The notes: a model not told the origin generated them from the sequence alone. A stretch of 64,000 bases of DNA from Actinomycetospora soli (GCF_021026295.1 NZ_JAJNDA010000006.1:248001-312000), one strand, 5' to 3'. Numbered from the stretch's first letter, positions 41,013 to 50,164 are shown. Made by a program: numbers and translations.

Positions 41013-41966
41013 GTGACCTCTTACGCCGACCATACGTCCGAGACGGTCATCGGAGTAGACCACATCCGGGCAGGCGACATACTCCTGGTGACTCCCATCC
41101 CGGGCGAACCGCTGGGGGACATGATCACCCGGCTCGACGGGTCCGGCTTCTCGCACTCCGCGATCGCCGTCGCCGACGGCGAGGGCCGCGTCGCCTCCGT
41201 GCACATGTCGTTCTGCCGCACCCGCCCGTTCGACCTCGGCGGGATCCGCGGCGACCACGTCTCGCACTTCTGGGACCTCGGCCAGTCGGTGTACCGCCTC
41301 GCCGTGCGCCCCGAGGTGCCCCGGGGCCCGGCGCTGGAGCGGCTCGCGTCGTGGCACACCCCGGAGGACGACGGGACCTTCTCGGTGCCGAAGCTCGTCA
41401 TCGTGGCCATCGCCCTCGCCACGTTCGCCCCCGACCTCGACCCGGTGCAGGCCCGTCGCGTGCGAGCGCTCGCCGTCGAGGCGGCCTCGGCCTGGGAGGG
41501 CGTGCCGGAGCGCCGGCAGTTCTACTGCGCCGAACTCGTCACGCGGCTCTACGACCGCCCGTTCTCCCACGAGGTGCTCGCACCGCCCGACCCGCAGCGC
41601 CCCGCCTCGGGCCCACCGGTCCAGGAGGGGTTCCTCGACTCGCTGCTCGTCCGGACCCTCGGCTGGCTCACCGACGACGACCTCCAGGCGCCCTACGACC
41701 GCCTGCTCGCCGCCGTCGAGGAGGCCATGCCGACCTTCCTCGACCAGGCCGCCGTCGACATCCTGCTGAGCCCGTTCCTGCGCGGCGACGGACCGGCGCT
41801 GTCGCAGGGTCGACGCACCCCACGGACCGTTCCCGACGACGACGGGCGCGCGCCGCGCCTGCCGTTCTCCCTGGTCACACCGCGGATGTTGCTCGACGCC
41901 CCGTGGACGGCCGACCACGTGGAGTTGATCCGGGGTGCCGGCGCGCCGTTGCCTCCTCCGCCCTGA
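41013..41966 (+). CDS. YiiX/YebB-like permuted papain-fold hydrolase
   Basis: A 317-residue protein from GTG 41013 (AGGAG upstream). GDILLVTPIPGEPLGDMITR and GFSHSAIAVADGEGRV (His48) followed much later by RRQFYCAELVTRLYD (Cys172) give the circularly permuted NlpC/P60 order (His before Cys) of YiiX-like proteins. These act as amidases or thioesterases on peptides, lipids or acylated proteins. The C-terminal 140 residues are helical and of unknown role. No signal peptide is seen, so it is cytoplasmic. It shares a 23-base intergenic space with the SARP gene. Confidence 0.8.
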   Translation: MTSYADHTSETVIGVDHIRAGDILLVTPIPGEPLGDMITRLDGSGFSHSAIAVADGEGRVASVHMSFCRTRPFDLGGIRGDHVSHFWDLGQSVYRLAVRPEVPRGPALERLASWHTPEDDGTFSVPKLVIVAIALATFAPDLDPVQARRVRALAVEAASAWEGVPERRQFYCAELVTRLYDRPFSHEVLAPPDPQRPASGPPVQEGFLDSLLVRTLGWLTDDDLQAPYDRLLAAVEEAMPTFLDQAAVDILLSPFLRGDGPALSQGRRTPRTVPDDDGRAPRLPFSLVTPRMLLDAPWTADHVELIRGAGAPLPPPP

Positions 41967-41994
41967 ACGGCGGCACGCGGTGGTCACACATCGA

Positions 41995-42043
41995 GTTGTC
42001 CGGCGACGCTGCGGGGTTGTCCGCCGGACCAGGCCGTTGTCCG
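41995..42043 (+). promoter_or_regulatory. three direct repeats GTTGTCCG at two-turn spacing
   Basis: GTTGTCCG occurs at 41995-42002, 42016-42023 and 42036-42043, spaced 21 and 20 bases. Direct repeats on one helix face are typical of SARP binding sites, and a SARP gene is 1 kb away. They lie in the spacer upstream of the gene at 42248. Confidence 0.45.
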
Positions 42044-42085
42044 GTTCACTTCCGGGGAGATCCGAGGCCCGCGAAGCTGCTCCGC

Positions 42086-42172
42086 GTGACCACTCCCGCG
42101 CTCGAGTCGGGGCCGCCGATCCGGGGTCTCGAGGGGCACCCCGGAGCGTTCGGCCGGGGCGGGAGTGGTCAC
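42086..42172. repeat. 87-base element with 14-bp terminal inverted repeats
   Basis: GTGACCACTCCCGC (42086-42099) and GCGGGAGTGGTCAC (42159-42172) are perfect inverted repeats; inside, CCGGGGT (42121-42127) and ACCCCGG (42138-42144) form a second hairpin. It could be a miniature element or a terminator for the gene ending at 41966. Confidence 0.65.
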
Positions 42173-42247
42173 CCGATCGGGTAACTGCGCGGGCGGTCCG
42201 GTCGATGGGATCCGGGAGGACCACCGACGACTCCCGGAGGGACGACC

Positions 42248-43264
42248 GTGCCCCGACCGCAGCGTGAGCTCGACCCCGCCGGCGGTCCGCTCGTCGAGTT
42301 CGCCCGCGACCTGCGCGCCCTGCGCGAACAGGCCGGGAGCCCCAAGTTCGCGACGATGGCCCGGCGCACGGGACGCTCGAAGACCGCCCTCGCCGACGCC
42401 TCGGCGGGCCGGCATCTGCCGCGCTGGGAGACCGTCGAGGACTACGTCCGGGCCTGCGACGCCGACCCCGCACCGTGGCGCGCCCGGTGGGACGCCCTCC
42501 GCGCGACGCTCGGCGCTCCCCCGGCGTTGCCGGAGCCGGTCGCGCCCGACGAGCCCGCCGAGCCCGCCGAGCCCGCCGAAGCCGCCGAGTCCGCCGAGCG
42601 TGGCGACCTGCTGACGTCGAGCGACAGCCGTGTGCCACCGCTGACACCGGGCGCCGACCCGACACCGGGCGCCGACCTGACACCGGGCCCCGACCCCGAC
42701 TCCGACCCCGTCGAGCGTGGCGACCTGCTCACGTCGAGCGGCAGCCGTGTGCCACCGCTGACGTCCGCCGACCCACCCCGGACCACCCGCACTCCCCGCC
42801 GGCCCCTCCTCGTCGCGGCCGGAATCGTGGTCGTGGCGCTCGCGCTGGGGTTCCTGCTGGGTCGGGTCACGGTCCCGGACCCACCGGTCGTACCGCAGAC
42901 CGTCGAGGCCATCGAGGTGCAGAACAAGGTCGCCCTGGGAGCCGACCGGCTCGTCGAGGACCGCACGCCGGCCTACCTGTCCACCGAGGCCCTGTCGTAC
43001 TGCGCGTCGCCGAGCCGCTCGTGCAAGGTGCCGGGGACGGAGATGGCCTCGGGCGCCGCGGTCGTCGCGAACTGCTGGACGCAGGGCCAGATGATGTGGA
43101 ACGTCGACCTCGCCGACCCCGACCAGGGCCGCAACCCGGAGCGCGCCCAGTCCGACCTCTGGTACCGCGTCAGCTTCCCCGACGGCCGCACCGGCTACCT
43201 CTCCGAGGTCTACGTGGTGCGCGGCGACCGGGGCGGGCGCGGACTACCGCGCTGCACCCCGTGA
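42248..43264 (+). CDS. HTH-transmembrane-extracellular protein with in-frame repeat insertions
   Basis: A 338-residue protein from GTG 42248 (GGGAGGG upstream). Residues about 12-75 form an XRE-like helix-turn-helix of the type seen in actinobacterial membrane regulators (FARDLRALREQAG, SKTALADASAGRHLPRWETV). A linker (95-186) contains PAEPAEPAE, three 6-residue PGAD-type repeats and two copies of ERGDLLTSSxSRVPPLT (117-133, 156-172). One helix (187-206) follows, then an extracellular domain with two Cys pairs (YCASPSRSCKV; ANCWTQGQ) and SFPDGRTGYLSEVYV, like a bacterial SH3. The domains suggest a transmembrane sensor-regulator. It overlaps the convergent glycosyltransferase by 21 bases. Confidence 0.72.
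   Translation: MPRPQRELDPAGGPLVEFARDLRALREQAGSPKFATMARRTGRSKTALADASAGRHLPRWETVEDYVRACDADPAPWRARWDALRATLGAPPALPEPVAPDEPAEPAEPAEAAESAERGDLLTSSDSRVPPLTPGADPTPGADLTPGPDPDSDPVERGDLLTSSGSRVPPLTSADPPRTTRTPRRPLLVAAGIVVVALALGFLLGRVTVPDPPVVPQTVEAIEVQNKVALGADRLVEDRTPAYLSTEALSYCASPSRSCKVPGTEMASGAAVVANCWTQGQMMWNVDLADPDQGRNPERAQSDLWYRVSFPDGRTGYLSEVYVVRGDRGGRGLPRCTP
42598..42645 (+). repeat. dispersed repeat, in-frame copy Y
   Basis: Forty-eight bases differing at two positions from copy Z (42715-42762) and lying exactly 117 bases (39 codons) upstream of it, so both are read in the same frame as ERGDLLTSS-D/G-SRVPPLT. Between them an 18-base unit beginning GACACCGGG is repeated three times (42643, 42661, 42679). 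Confidence 0.88.
42715..42765 (+). repeat. dispersed repeat, in-frame copy Z
   Basis: Fifty-one bases matching the intergenic copy at 30911-30961 in 47 positions, with no length change. In the gene starting at 42248 it encodes part of the linker between the DNA-binding domain and the membrane helix. Confidence 0.88.
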
Positions 43265-44524
43265 AGCCGCTAGTCCCTCGACCCACGCCACGTACGCCGC
43301 GTGGGCGCGTCCGGCGCCCAGCGCGTCGGCGGCGTAGGCGCGACCGCGCTCCCCCGCCTCGTCGTCGCCCGCGGTCGCGAGCACGGCGGCGTGCAGTGCC
43401 TCGGGGTCGCCGGGGTCGAGGCGCCGCCCCGCGTCCGCGCGGACCAGCTCGGCGGAGGCCGCCGACCGTGCCCAGGACGCCGCGACCACCGGCCGACCGG
43501 CCGCGAAGTACGAGGTCAGCTTGGACGGCGCGCTCATCTCGGCCACGGTCTCGGCCTCGTTCACGACGAGGACGTCGGCCGCCGCCAGGGCGTCGGGGAA
43601 CCGGTCGCCGGGCAGCGGGTCGAGGAAGGTGAGGCGCTCGACGTCCGCCCCCAGCTCGGCCAGGCGCGCCCGCTGGTTGCCGTCGCCGAGGAGGACGAAC
43701 CGCACCTTGGAGCCCGCCAGGTCCGCGTGCCGCGCGGCCTCGACGACGTTCCCGAGGCCCTGCTTCACGCCCATGTTCCCGGCGTGCAGCGCGATGACCT
43801 CGTCCTCGCGCCACCCGAGCTCGCGGCGCACCGCGGTCCGGTCGCGGGTCGGCGGGGCGATGTGCGACCAGTTCGGGATCGTGGTCACGCGCGTGGGGTC
43901 GACGCCGAGCCCGGTGAGGGTCGGGACGAACGACGGGTGCACCACCGCCACCCCGTCGGCCCGCGCGAGCAGGCCGCCCTCCAGCCGCGCACCGAGCGAC
44001 GCCATCCGGGACGACGTCATGCGCGTCTCGGTCAGCGCCCGGGAGTAGAGGTCCTGGGTCACGACGCCCAGCGCGGTCCGGCCCTCCCGGCGCCACCGCA
44101 GCCCGGCGAGCACGGTGAGCAGGACGGGGCTGACCGCGACGACGACGTCGGGCCGCGGGCCGCGGACCAGCGCGGCGTGCGCGGTGAACGCGGCGTCCAT
44201 GACGATGCGGCGGCGCGCGTCGGGCACGGCGGGGACCGGGTGGCGCACCCGGGTGACCGGCACGCCGTCGATGCGTTCACGGCGGCGCAGCCCCGAGTAG
44301 CCGGCGGTGACCTCCCACGCCGGGTAGTGCGGGTAGCCCGTGACGACCCGCACCTGGTGCCCGGCCGCGTGCAGCGCCCCGACCATGCCCGTGGTGTACG
44401 GCGCGTTGCCCGTGTGCTCGGGCGCGTAGTGCATGCCGATCACGCAGACGTCGAGGCTGCCCGACGAGGACCCGGGCGCGTCGTCCGCCCCGCCCGGCCG
44501 AGGGCGGTTGGGCGCCATCACCAT
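43244..44524 (-). CDS. glycosyltransferase family 4 (WcaI-like)
   Basis: A 426-residue GT-B glycosyltransferase. N-terminal domain: VCVIGMHYAPEHTGNAPYTT, VTGYPHYPAWEV. C-terminal domain: IALHAGNMGVKQGLGNVVEAA, VLLGDGNQR, and the donor-binding ETVAEMSAPSKLTSYFAAGRPVV. The opening MHYAPEHTGNAPY pattern is typical of WcaI-type fucosyl- or other sugar transferases of exopolysaccharide clusters. ATG 44524 has GGAGGAG seven bases upstream. It is divergent from the GT2 gene at 44704. Confidence 0.9.
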   Translation of the reverse strand: MVMAPNRPRPGGADDAPGSSSGSLDVCVIGMHYAPEHTGNAPYTTGMVGALHAAGHQVRVVTGYPHYPAWEVTAGYSGLRRRERIDGVPVTRVRHPVPAVPDARRRIVMDAAFTAHAALVRGPRPDVVVAVSPVLLTVLAGLRWRREGRTALGVVTQDLYSRALTETRMTSSRMASLGARLEGGLLARADGVAVVHPSFVPTLTGLGVDPTRVTTIPNWSHIAPPTRDRTAVRRELGWREDEVIALHAGNMGVKQGLGNVVEAARHADLAGSKVRFVLLGDGNQRARLAELGADVERLTFLDPLPGDRFPDALAAADVLVVNEAETVAEMSAPSKLTSYFAAGRPVVAASWARSAASAELVRADAGRRLDPGDPEALHAAVLATAGDDEAGERGRAYAADALGAGRAHAAYVAWVEGLAASRGAAR

Positions 44525-44703
44525 CGGTCGGCTCCTCCACGTCGACGAGATCGTCCGACGTTCAATGGTCGACCTGGCGCCCGACGACCACCCTGGAAAC
44601 AGATCCCAGGTTCGGCGGACCCACGCCACACGGGTGGCGAAACCACCCCCGGTGTCCGATTCGCCCGTTGACGGTGGCCGGGTGCGACGCAGAGGATGGC
44701 GCG

Positions 44704-45678
44704 GTGTCCCCCGAACGCGCGACGAGGCCGGTCTCCACCACACCGGGTGACCGCACCCGGGCGCCGCGGGTGTCGGTGGTCGTACCGCTGTTCCAGAAGG
44801 AGCGCTACATCGGCCGCACCGTCGCGAGCGTGCTCGGGCAGACCTTCGACGACTTCGAGCTCGTCGTCCTGGACAACGCGTGCACCGACGCCTCGGCCGA
44901 GATCGTCGCGTCCTTCCGCGACCCGCGCGTGCGCCTCGAGCACAACGACGCCACGGTGCCGGCCCCCGAGAACTTCGACCGCGCCGTCCGGCTGGCCCGC
45001 GCCCCGCTGGTCAAGGTCCTCATGGCCGACGACCTCCTCGCGCCCACCCTGCTCGCCGAGCAGGTCCCGCTGATGGAGGCCGACCCGTCCCTCGCGCTGG
45101 TGTCGTGCCGCCACGACCTCGTCGACGACGACGACCGCGTCATCGTCACGGGCCGCGCGCTGGGCTCACCGGACCTGATCGGACCGCGGGACGGGGCGAC
45201 CGTGCTGCGCCGCATCGTGCGCCACCGCGGCAACCCCATCGGCGCGCCGGGCAACATGCTGTTCCGCCGCGACGCCTACGACGCCTGCGGCGGCTTCCCC
45301 GCCGACACCTACGTGCTCGACGTCGGTCTCGCCGCCCGGCTCGTCACCCAGGGCCGCTTCTACGGCATGCCGGAGAGCCTCTCGCAGTTCCGGCTGGCGA
45401 CCGGTTCGCTGACGTCGTCGCACCGCCGGGCCAACACCGCCACCCAGCACGCGTTCCTGCGCACCCTGCGCCGCGAGCACCGCGGCGTCGTGCGCCGCCG
45501 CGACGTCGCGTACGGGATGGTGCGCGAGCCGCTGACCTGGCTGCGCTCCCAGCTCATCGCCGCCGCGTCGACCGACCCGGCGTCCCGGCGGCACCGGGTG
45601 GCGTCGGCCGCGCTCGGCCGCCGCCCGGTGCCCCCCGGTCAGCGCGGGGTGGCGAACACGACGATGTTGTCGCGGTAG
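44704..45678 (+). CDS. glycosyltransferase family 2
   Basis: A 324-residue GT-A enzyme: VSVVVPLFQKERYIGRTVASV, LDNACTDASAEIV, and a metal-binding-type VLMADDLL, followed by GNPIGAPGNMLFRRDAYDACGG, the acceptor region. It transfers a sugar from a nucleotide sugar to the growing glycan. GTG 44704, with GAGGA upstream, is preferred to the TTG at 44668. The 3' end overlaps the convergent sortase gene by 40 bases. Confidence 0.87.
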   Translation: MSPERATRPVSTTPGDRTRAPRVSVVVPLFQKERYIGRTVASVLGQTFDDFELVVLDNACTDASAEIVASFRDPRVRLEHNDATVPAPENFDRAVRLARAPLVKVLMADDLLAPTLLAEQVPLMEADPSLALVSCRHDLVDDDDRVIVTGRALGSPDLIGPRDGATVLRRIVRHRGNPIGAPGNMLFRRDAYDACGGFPADTYVLDVGLAARLVTQGRFYGMPESLSQFRLATGSLTSSHRRANTATQHAFLRTLRREHRGVVRRRDVAYGMVREPLTWLRSQLIAAASTDPASRRHRVASAALGRRPVPPGQRGVANTTMLSR

Positions 45679-47156
45679 TTCAGCGTCGCGTCGTCGAACG
45701 GGCCGCCGCAGGTCATGAGGCGCAGCGTCGGCGTCGTCGTCGGGCCGTAGACCCGCTCGGTCGGGACGCCGTCCTTGGCGAACGTCTCCACCGAGTCGAC
45801 CCCGAACCGGGCGGTGCCGCCGTCGGAGCGTCCGACCTCGATGACGTCGCCGGGCTTCAGGTCGTCCAGCGCGCCGAACACGGCGGGGCCGCGCCGGGTG
45901 TCGACGTGGCCGACCATCACCGACGACCCCGGGTCCCCGGGAACGGCCGACGAGCTGAACCAGCCGACCTTGGAGAAGTCGGTCGGCACCTGCAGCGCGC
46001 CGCGGTAGTCGACGCGCAGGTCGACCGGGTCGTCGACGTCGAGGTTGATCGCGGGGATCGACAACGACGTCGGGTGCGGGCCGCCGGGCGGCGGCGCGGT
46101 CGCGATGGCGAGCGGCATCCTGACCGCCGCCGGAACCCCCTCGGTCGGGTCGTCGCCGAACCAGCCCGAGATCGTGTCCCAGATGCCGCCGGCGGCGAGC
46201 CCGGAGTGGCTGAGCCCGCCGAGGCCGGCGCCGATCCCTCCCGACGGCGGGCTCGGGGCCTTCGGCGCGGGCGGTGCGGCCGAGGTGGTCTCGGCGCTCG
46301 ACGGCTGCGGCGGGGCGGGCGTCCCGGGTGCCACCGGCGGGACCGACGACTCGGCGGTGCGGGGCGCCTGGCTCGGGGCGGGCGCGGGCTGCCCGGGCGC
46401 GGGGGTCGGCGCCGCGGCGGCCGACGCGGCGTCGGCGACCACCTGGGTGGCGAGCCCGCCGTCGGCGGCCCGCGTGACGACGAGGGTGGCCACCGAGGTG
46501 CTGGTCACCGGCACCTCGACGCTCGAGGACTTCCCGCTGCGGCTCGTCACCTGCAGCTGCCACGGCTTCGCCGGCACCGTCGCGTAGGGCGTGGCGGAGC
46601 CGTAGAACAGGCTGCGGGCCAGCGGGACGGGCGGGGAGTCGCCCGACGGGTCGGTGCCGGTGACGTCGACCGGCCCGACCTCGGCGGCCGCCTGCACGAT
46701 GCGCAGACCACCGGAGCCGGCCGGGGCGGGAGCGGTCTCGTCGTCGAGGACCTGCGCCTGGGTCGCGCCGTCGGGTCCGATGTCCACGAACGTCGCGGTC
46801 TGCGCGGAGCCCGCAGGGATGTCGACGGCCACGTCGAACAGTGGCGGCGCGGTCTGCGGCGCACCGGCCGGGCGCCCCTGGATGCGGTAGGTGCCCGCCG
46901 GCTCGGTGAGGTACGGGCTCACCGCGCGGTAGGAGACGTCCCCCGCCACCTCGGTCAGCGGCAGGTCGGGTCCCTGGGCGTACATGTCGACCGCCGGCGT
47001 GGTCGGCGAGAGGTGCGCCAGGCGGAGCATGCCCGTGCCGGGGTCGGCGACGGCCTCCCGGACACCGACGACGCCGACCGCACCCACCGCGACGACCAGC
47101 GCCGCCGCGGCGCCGCCCACGACCCACCACACCCGTCGTCGGGAACGCTCTGCCAT
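45639..47156 (-). CDS. DUF4397 domain-class F sortase fusion
   Basis: A 505-residue protein. After an Arg-rich start and one helix (about 10-31), residues about 42-230 match DUF4397 (LRLAHLSPTTPAVDMYAQG, AGTYRIQGRP); a long Pro/Ala/Ser linker follows; residues about 345-505 are a sortase: ISIP-like LSIPAINLD, MVGHVDTRRG (His417), LRLMTCGGPFD (Cys483) and NYRDNIVVFA (Arg495), the complete catalytic triad. Class F sortases are the actinobacterial group of uncertain substrate. It is in the glycan locus and may attach or cross-link surface proteins. ATG 47156. Confidence 0.87.
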   Translation of the reverse strand: MAERSRRRVWWVVGGAAAALVVAVGAVGVVGVREAVADPGTGMLRLAHLSPTTPAVDMYAQGPDLPLTEVAGDVSYRAVSPYLTEPAGTYRIQGRPAGAPQTAPPLFDVAVDIPAGSAQTATFVDIGPDGATQAQVLDDETAPAPAGSGGLRIVQAAAEVGPVDVTGTDPSGDSPPVPLARSLFYGSATPYATVPAKPWQLQVTSRSGKSSSVEVPVTSTSVATLVVTRAADGGLATQVVADAASAAAAPTPAPGQPAPAPSQAPRTAESSVPPVAPGTPAPPQPSSAETTSAAPPAPKAPSPPSGGIGAGLGGLSHSGLAAGGIWDTISGWFGDDPTEGVPAAVRMPLAIATAPPPGGPHPTSLSIPAINLDVDDPVDLRVDYRGALQVPTDFSKVGWFSSSAVPGDPGSSVMVGHVDTRRGPAVFGALDDLKPGDVIEVGRSDGGTARFGVDSVETFAKDGVPTERVYGPTTTPTLRLMTCGGPFDDATLNYRDNIVVFATPR

Positions 47157-47203
47157 GCGGGACCAGTACCCCGGACGGGCGTCACCTATGTGGCGCACCG
47201 GGA

Positions 47204-50164
47204 TCAGTCGAAGGTGCGGCCCCAGAGCTGGCGGCGGGAGGTCACGCCGAGCTTCGCGAAGACGTTCCCGAGGTGGTAGCTGATGGCCTTGGGCGTGACG
47301 TAGAGGGCGGCGGCCACCTCGCGGCTCGTCAGCCCCTGCGCGACGAGGCGGACCACCTCGCGCTCACGCGGCGTGAGCGAGGCGTGCTCCGCCGAGGACT
47401 CGGGGAGCACCGTGGCGGCGGCCGCGGGCAGCGTGTCGGGGACGGCGTCGGGTGCGGTCCGCACCGCCGGTGACCCGTCGTGCACCGCGATCGGGCCGGT
47501 CGCCGCCCAGCTGGGCTCGGGCACCGTCGGGGCGGGCGGGGCCGACGACGTCACACCGGGCACGCCGAGGTCGATCTCGGCGTCGACCCGGGCCACCCAC
47601 GGCGTCGCCCCCAGCCCGGCGAACCCGCGCCGGGCGGTGGCGAGGTCCTCGGCCGCGCTGGCCCAGCCCTGCCGCCGACCCAGACGGCCCGCCGCCGCGT
47701 GCAGGGCCGCGACCTCGACGGGGCACTCGGCCGCGTCGGCCGGGCGGGCGGCGACGAGGTCGAGGCCGTCCCGGTAGTGCTGCCGGGCGGCCGGGACGTT
47801 CCCGCTGCGGTCGGCGAGCCGGCCCAGCAACCGGTGCCGGGAGAGCTGGAACCACAGCGGGGTCCCGGCCGCCGGGAAGCCCTGCAGCACCGCCCCCGCC
47901 ATCGCGAGCCGACCCGCGTCGACGGCCACGTCGGCGAGCAGCACCCGCCAGAGCGCCAGGGGCGCGGCCTCGAGGGCGGGCACGGGGCCGTCGGCGAGGT
48001 CGCTGAGCACCCGGTAGGCCCGCTCGACGTCGCCGCGGACCTGCGCGACGAACGCCTCGGCGAGGTCGCGGGTGAAGGCCCCGAGGGCGTTCGGCGCGAG
48101 GTGCGGGCCGCGGGTCGCGCGGAGGTCCGCCTCGGCGTCGCCCAGCCCGCCGCGCGCGGCCCGGACCACCGACCACATGCCCCGCGCCGCGGGGGCGATC
48201 CACGTGCTGCCCGCCTCCGGCGCGGCCGTCGCGCCCACCCGGGCCTCGGTCTCGGCCTCGTCCCACCGCCCCGTGCGGAAGGCGGCCTCGGCGAGGAACA
48301 GGTGGACGAGACGTCCCATGGTCGTGGCGGACCCGGCCCGGATGCGGTCGAGGCCGCGGTGCAGGTGGACGTACGCCGACGCCGGGTCGCCCGCGGCGAG
48401 GTACAGCCGGCCGCAGACCACGAGCAGGTCGGCGCCGTACACGCCGTCGAGGTGCTCCCCCAGGACGTCGAGCGCGGTGTCGGGTCCCCAGCGCAGGGCA
48501 CTGCCGACCACCTCGAGGGTGCGCGCCCCCTCCCGGAGCCCGGGGTCGTCGGTCAGCTCGGCGACGTGCGCGGCGACCTCCACCGCGCGGGCGCCCCGCC
48601 CGTGCAGCACGTGGTGGGCCCCCAGCTTGAGGGCCGCGAGGGCCCGCACCGTGGCACCGGCCTCCTCGTCGGCGAGCGCGGCGGCGAGGGGGACGTACGC
48701 GTCCGGGTCGCCCGACTCGAACGCGAGCGTGCCGAGGGCGAGGTCGCGCGCGCCGCACGCCCGGGCGGTGCGCAGCGGCCCCTCGACCGCGCGCAGCCGC
48801 GCGAGGCTGCCGGCGGAGACGAGGTGGACGGCCGCGTCGAGCAGGTACGCCTCGCGGTCGACGCCGGAGACGGCCAGCTCGGCGGCCCACAGGCGCAGGG
48901 TGGCGGCCTCGTCGTGGTCGCTCTCGGCCGCCGCCGCGGCCGCGAGGGCGCCCGCGACCTCGGGTGACGGGGTGCCCGCGGCGCTCGCCACGGCGTGCGC
49001 GAACCCGGTGCGTCCGCCGGTCGCCGCCGCCGCCGTGCAGTGCAGGGCCGCCGCGGTCTCGGGCGGGAGGCCGCGGTAGACGGCGTCCCGGATCAGGCGG
49101 TGGGGGAAGCGGAGCTCGACCCGCGGCCCGCGGGCGTGGACGTCGACCAGGCCGGCCGTCGCCGCCTCGGCCGCGGCGGTGGGCGGGGTGCTCCCCGGCG
49201 TCACGGCGGCGACCTGTTCGAGCAGCGCGATCGGCGCCGACCCACCGAGCACGGCCAGCGCCGCGACCAGGTCGCGGGTCCGGGGCGAGAGCACGGCGAC
49301 GGCGTGCCCGACGCGGGTGGCGAGCGACCGGCGCGCGGCGGGCGACCCGTCCCCGGCGAGGACGTCGTCGGGCACCGTGCGCAGCAGCAGCTCCAGGTGC
49401 ACCGGGTGGCCCCCGGTGGCCGCGACGAGGCGGGCGGCCGCCGCCGATCCGAGGGCGGGGGCCGCGGGACGCCGGGTCGCGGCGAACGCGGCGACCGACG
49501 CCGCGTCGAGCCCGCCGACCAGGACGGTGCGCACCTCGGTCGCCACGCCGGCCAGGGCGGTGCCGTCCGGGCCCGCCCCGGACCCGCCGTCGGCGAACAG
49601 CCGCGGCCACCACGCCCGGCCCCGGACGGCGAGGCGCGACGGGTCGGTGGCGGACGCCAGGACCAGCACGCCCCCGCCGTGCAGCCGGCGCAGCAGGTCC
49701 GCCAGGACGGTCGCGGAGGCCGGGTCGACGTGGTGCAGGTCGTGCAGGGCGAGGACCACGGGTCGGGGTGCCGCGGTCCGCCGGGCCGCCGCGAGGACGT
49801 CGTGCAGCGCGAGTGCGGAGCGGGCGGACGTCGCCTGCTCCGGGGCCACGAGGTCGTCGAGGGCCCGGGCCAGCAGCTCGGTCGTGGCGTACGCGACGGG
49901 CGCCCCGACCGGCTCGGGTGCGGCCACGCGCACGACCACCGCCCCGTCGGGACCGTCGACGACCTGCGCGCAGAAGGCGTCCGCGAGGGTCGTCGTCCCG
50001 ACCCCGGACTCCCCGGTCAGCAGGACCCGTGCGGACCGGCCGCGGCGGACGCGGTCGAGGGTCTCGTGCAGACGGGCGATCTCCACGCCGCGCCCGACCG
50101 GGGCCCGCACGCCGAAGACAGACACGCTCGGTGACGACTCGTGATCCTCCGTCGTCCTCGACAC
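47204..50164 (-). CDS. LAL-type LuxR regulator with degenerate ATPase
   Basis: A 986-residue regulator. GTG 50164 has GGAGG seven bases upstream, better than GTG 50200. The N-terminal ATPase region has LLTGESGVGTTTLADAF (51-59): the Walker A lysine is Thr. The Walker B region PVVLALHDLHH has one acidic residue instead of the LDD pair. A long helical TPR-like middle leads to a LuxR helix-turn-helix at the C-terminus (LTPREREVVRLVAQGLTSRE, VTPKAISYHLGNVFAKLGV). LAL proteins activate large biosynthetic clusters; this one is divergent from the second sugar transferase gene. Confidence 0.88.
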   Translation of the reverse strand: MSRTTEDHESSPSVSVFGVRAPVGRGVEIARLHETLDRVRRGRSARVLLTGESGVGTTTLADAFCAQVVDGPDGAVVVRVAAPEPVGAPVAYATTELLARALDDLVAPEQATSARSALALHDVLAAARRTAAPRPVVLALHDLHHVDPASATVLADLLRRLHGGGVLVLASATDPSRLAVRGRAWWPRLFADGGSGAGPDGTALAGVATEVRTVLVGGLDAASVAAFAATRRPAAPALGSAAAARLVAATGGHPVHLELLLRTVPDDVLAGDGSPAARRSLATRVGHAVAVLSPRTRDLVAALAVLGGSAPIALLEQVAAVTPGSTPPTAAAEAATAGLVDVHARGPRVELRFPHRLIRDAVYRGLPPETAAALHCTAAAATGGRTGFAHAVASAAGTPSPEVAGALAAAAAAESDHDEAATLRLWAAELAVSGVDREAYLLDAAVHLVSAGSLARLRAVEGPLRTARACGARDLALGTLAFESGDPDAYVPLAAALADEEAGATVRALAALKLGAHHVLHGRGARAVEVAAHVAELTDDPGLREGARTLEVVGSALRWGPDTALDVLGEHLDGVYGADLLVVCGRLYLAAGDPASAYVHLHRGLDRIRAGSATTMGRLVHLFLAEAAFRTGRWDEAETEARVGATAAPEAGSTWIAPAARGMWSVVRAARGGLGDAEADLRATRGPHLAPNALGAFTRDLAEAFVAQVRGDVERAYRVLSDLADGPVPALEAAPLALWRVLLADVAVDAGRLAMAGAVLQGFPAAGTPLWFQLSRHRLLGRLADRSGNVPAARQHYRDGLDLVAARPADAAECPVEVAALHAAAGRLGRRQGWASAAEDLATARRGFAGLGATPWVARVDAEIDLGVPGVTSSAPPAPTVPEPSWAATGPIAVHDGSPAVRTAPDAVPDTLPAAAATVLPESSAEHASLTPREREVVRLVAQGLTSREVAAALYVTPKAISYHLGNVFAKLGVTSRRQLWGRTFD

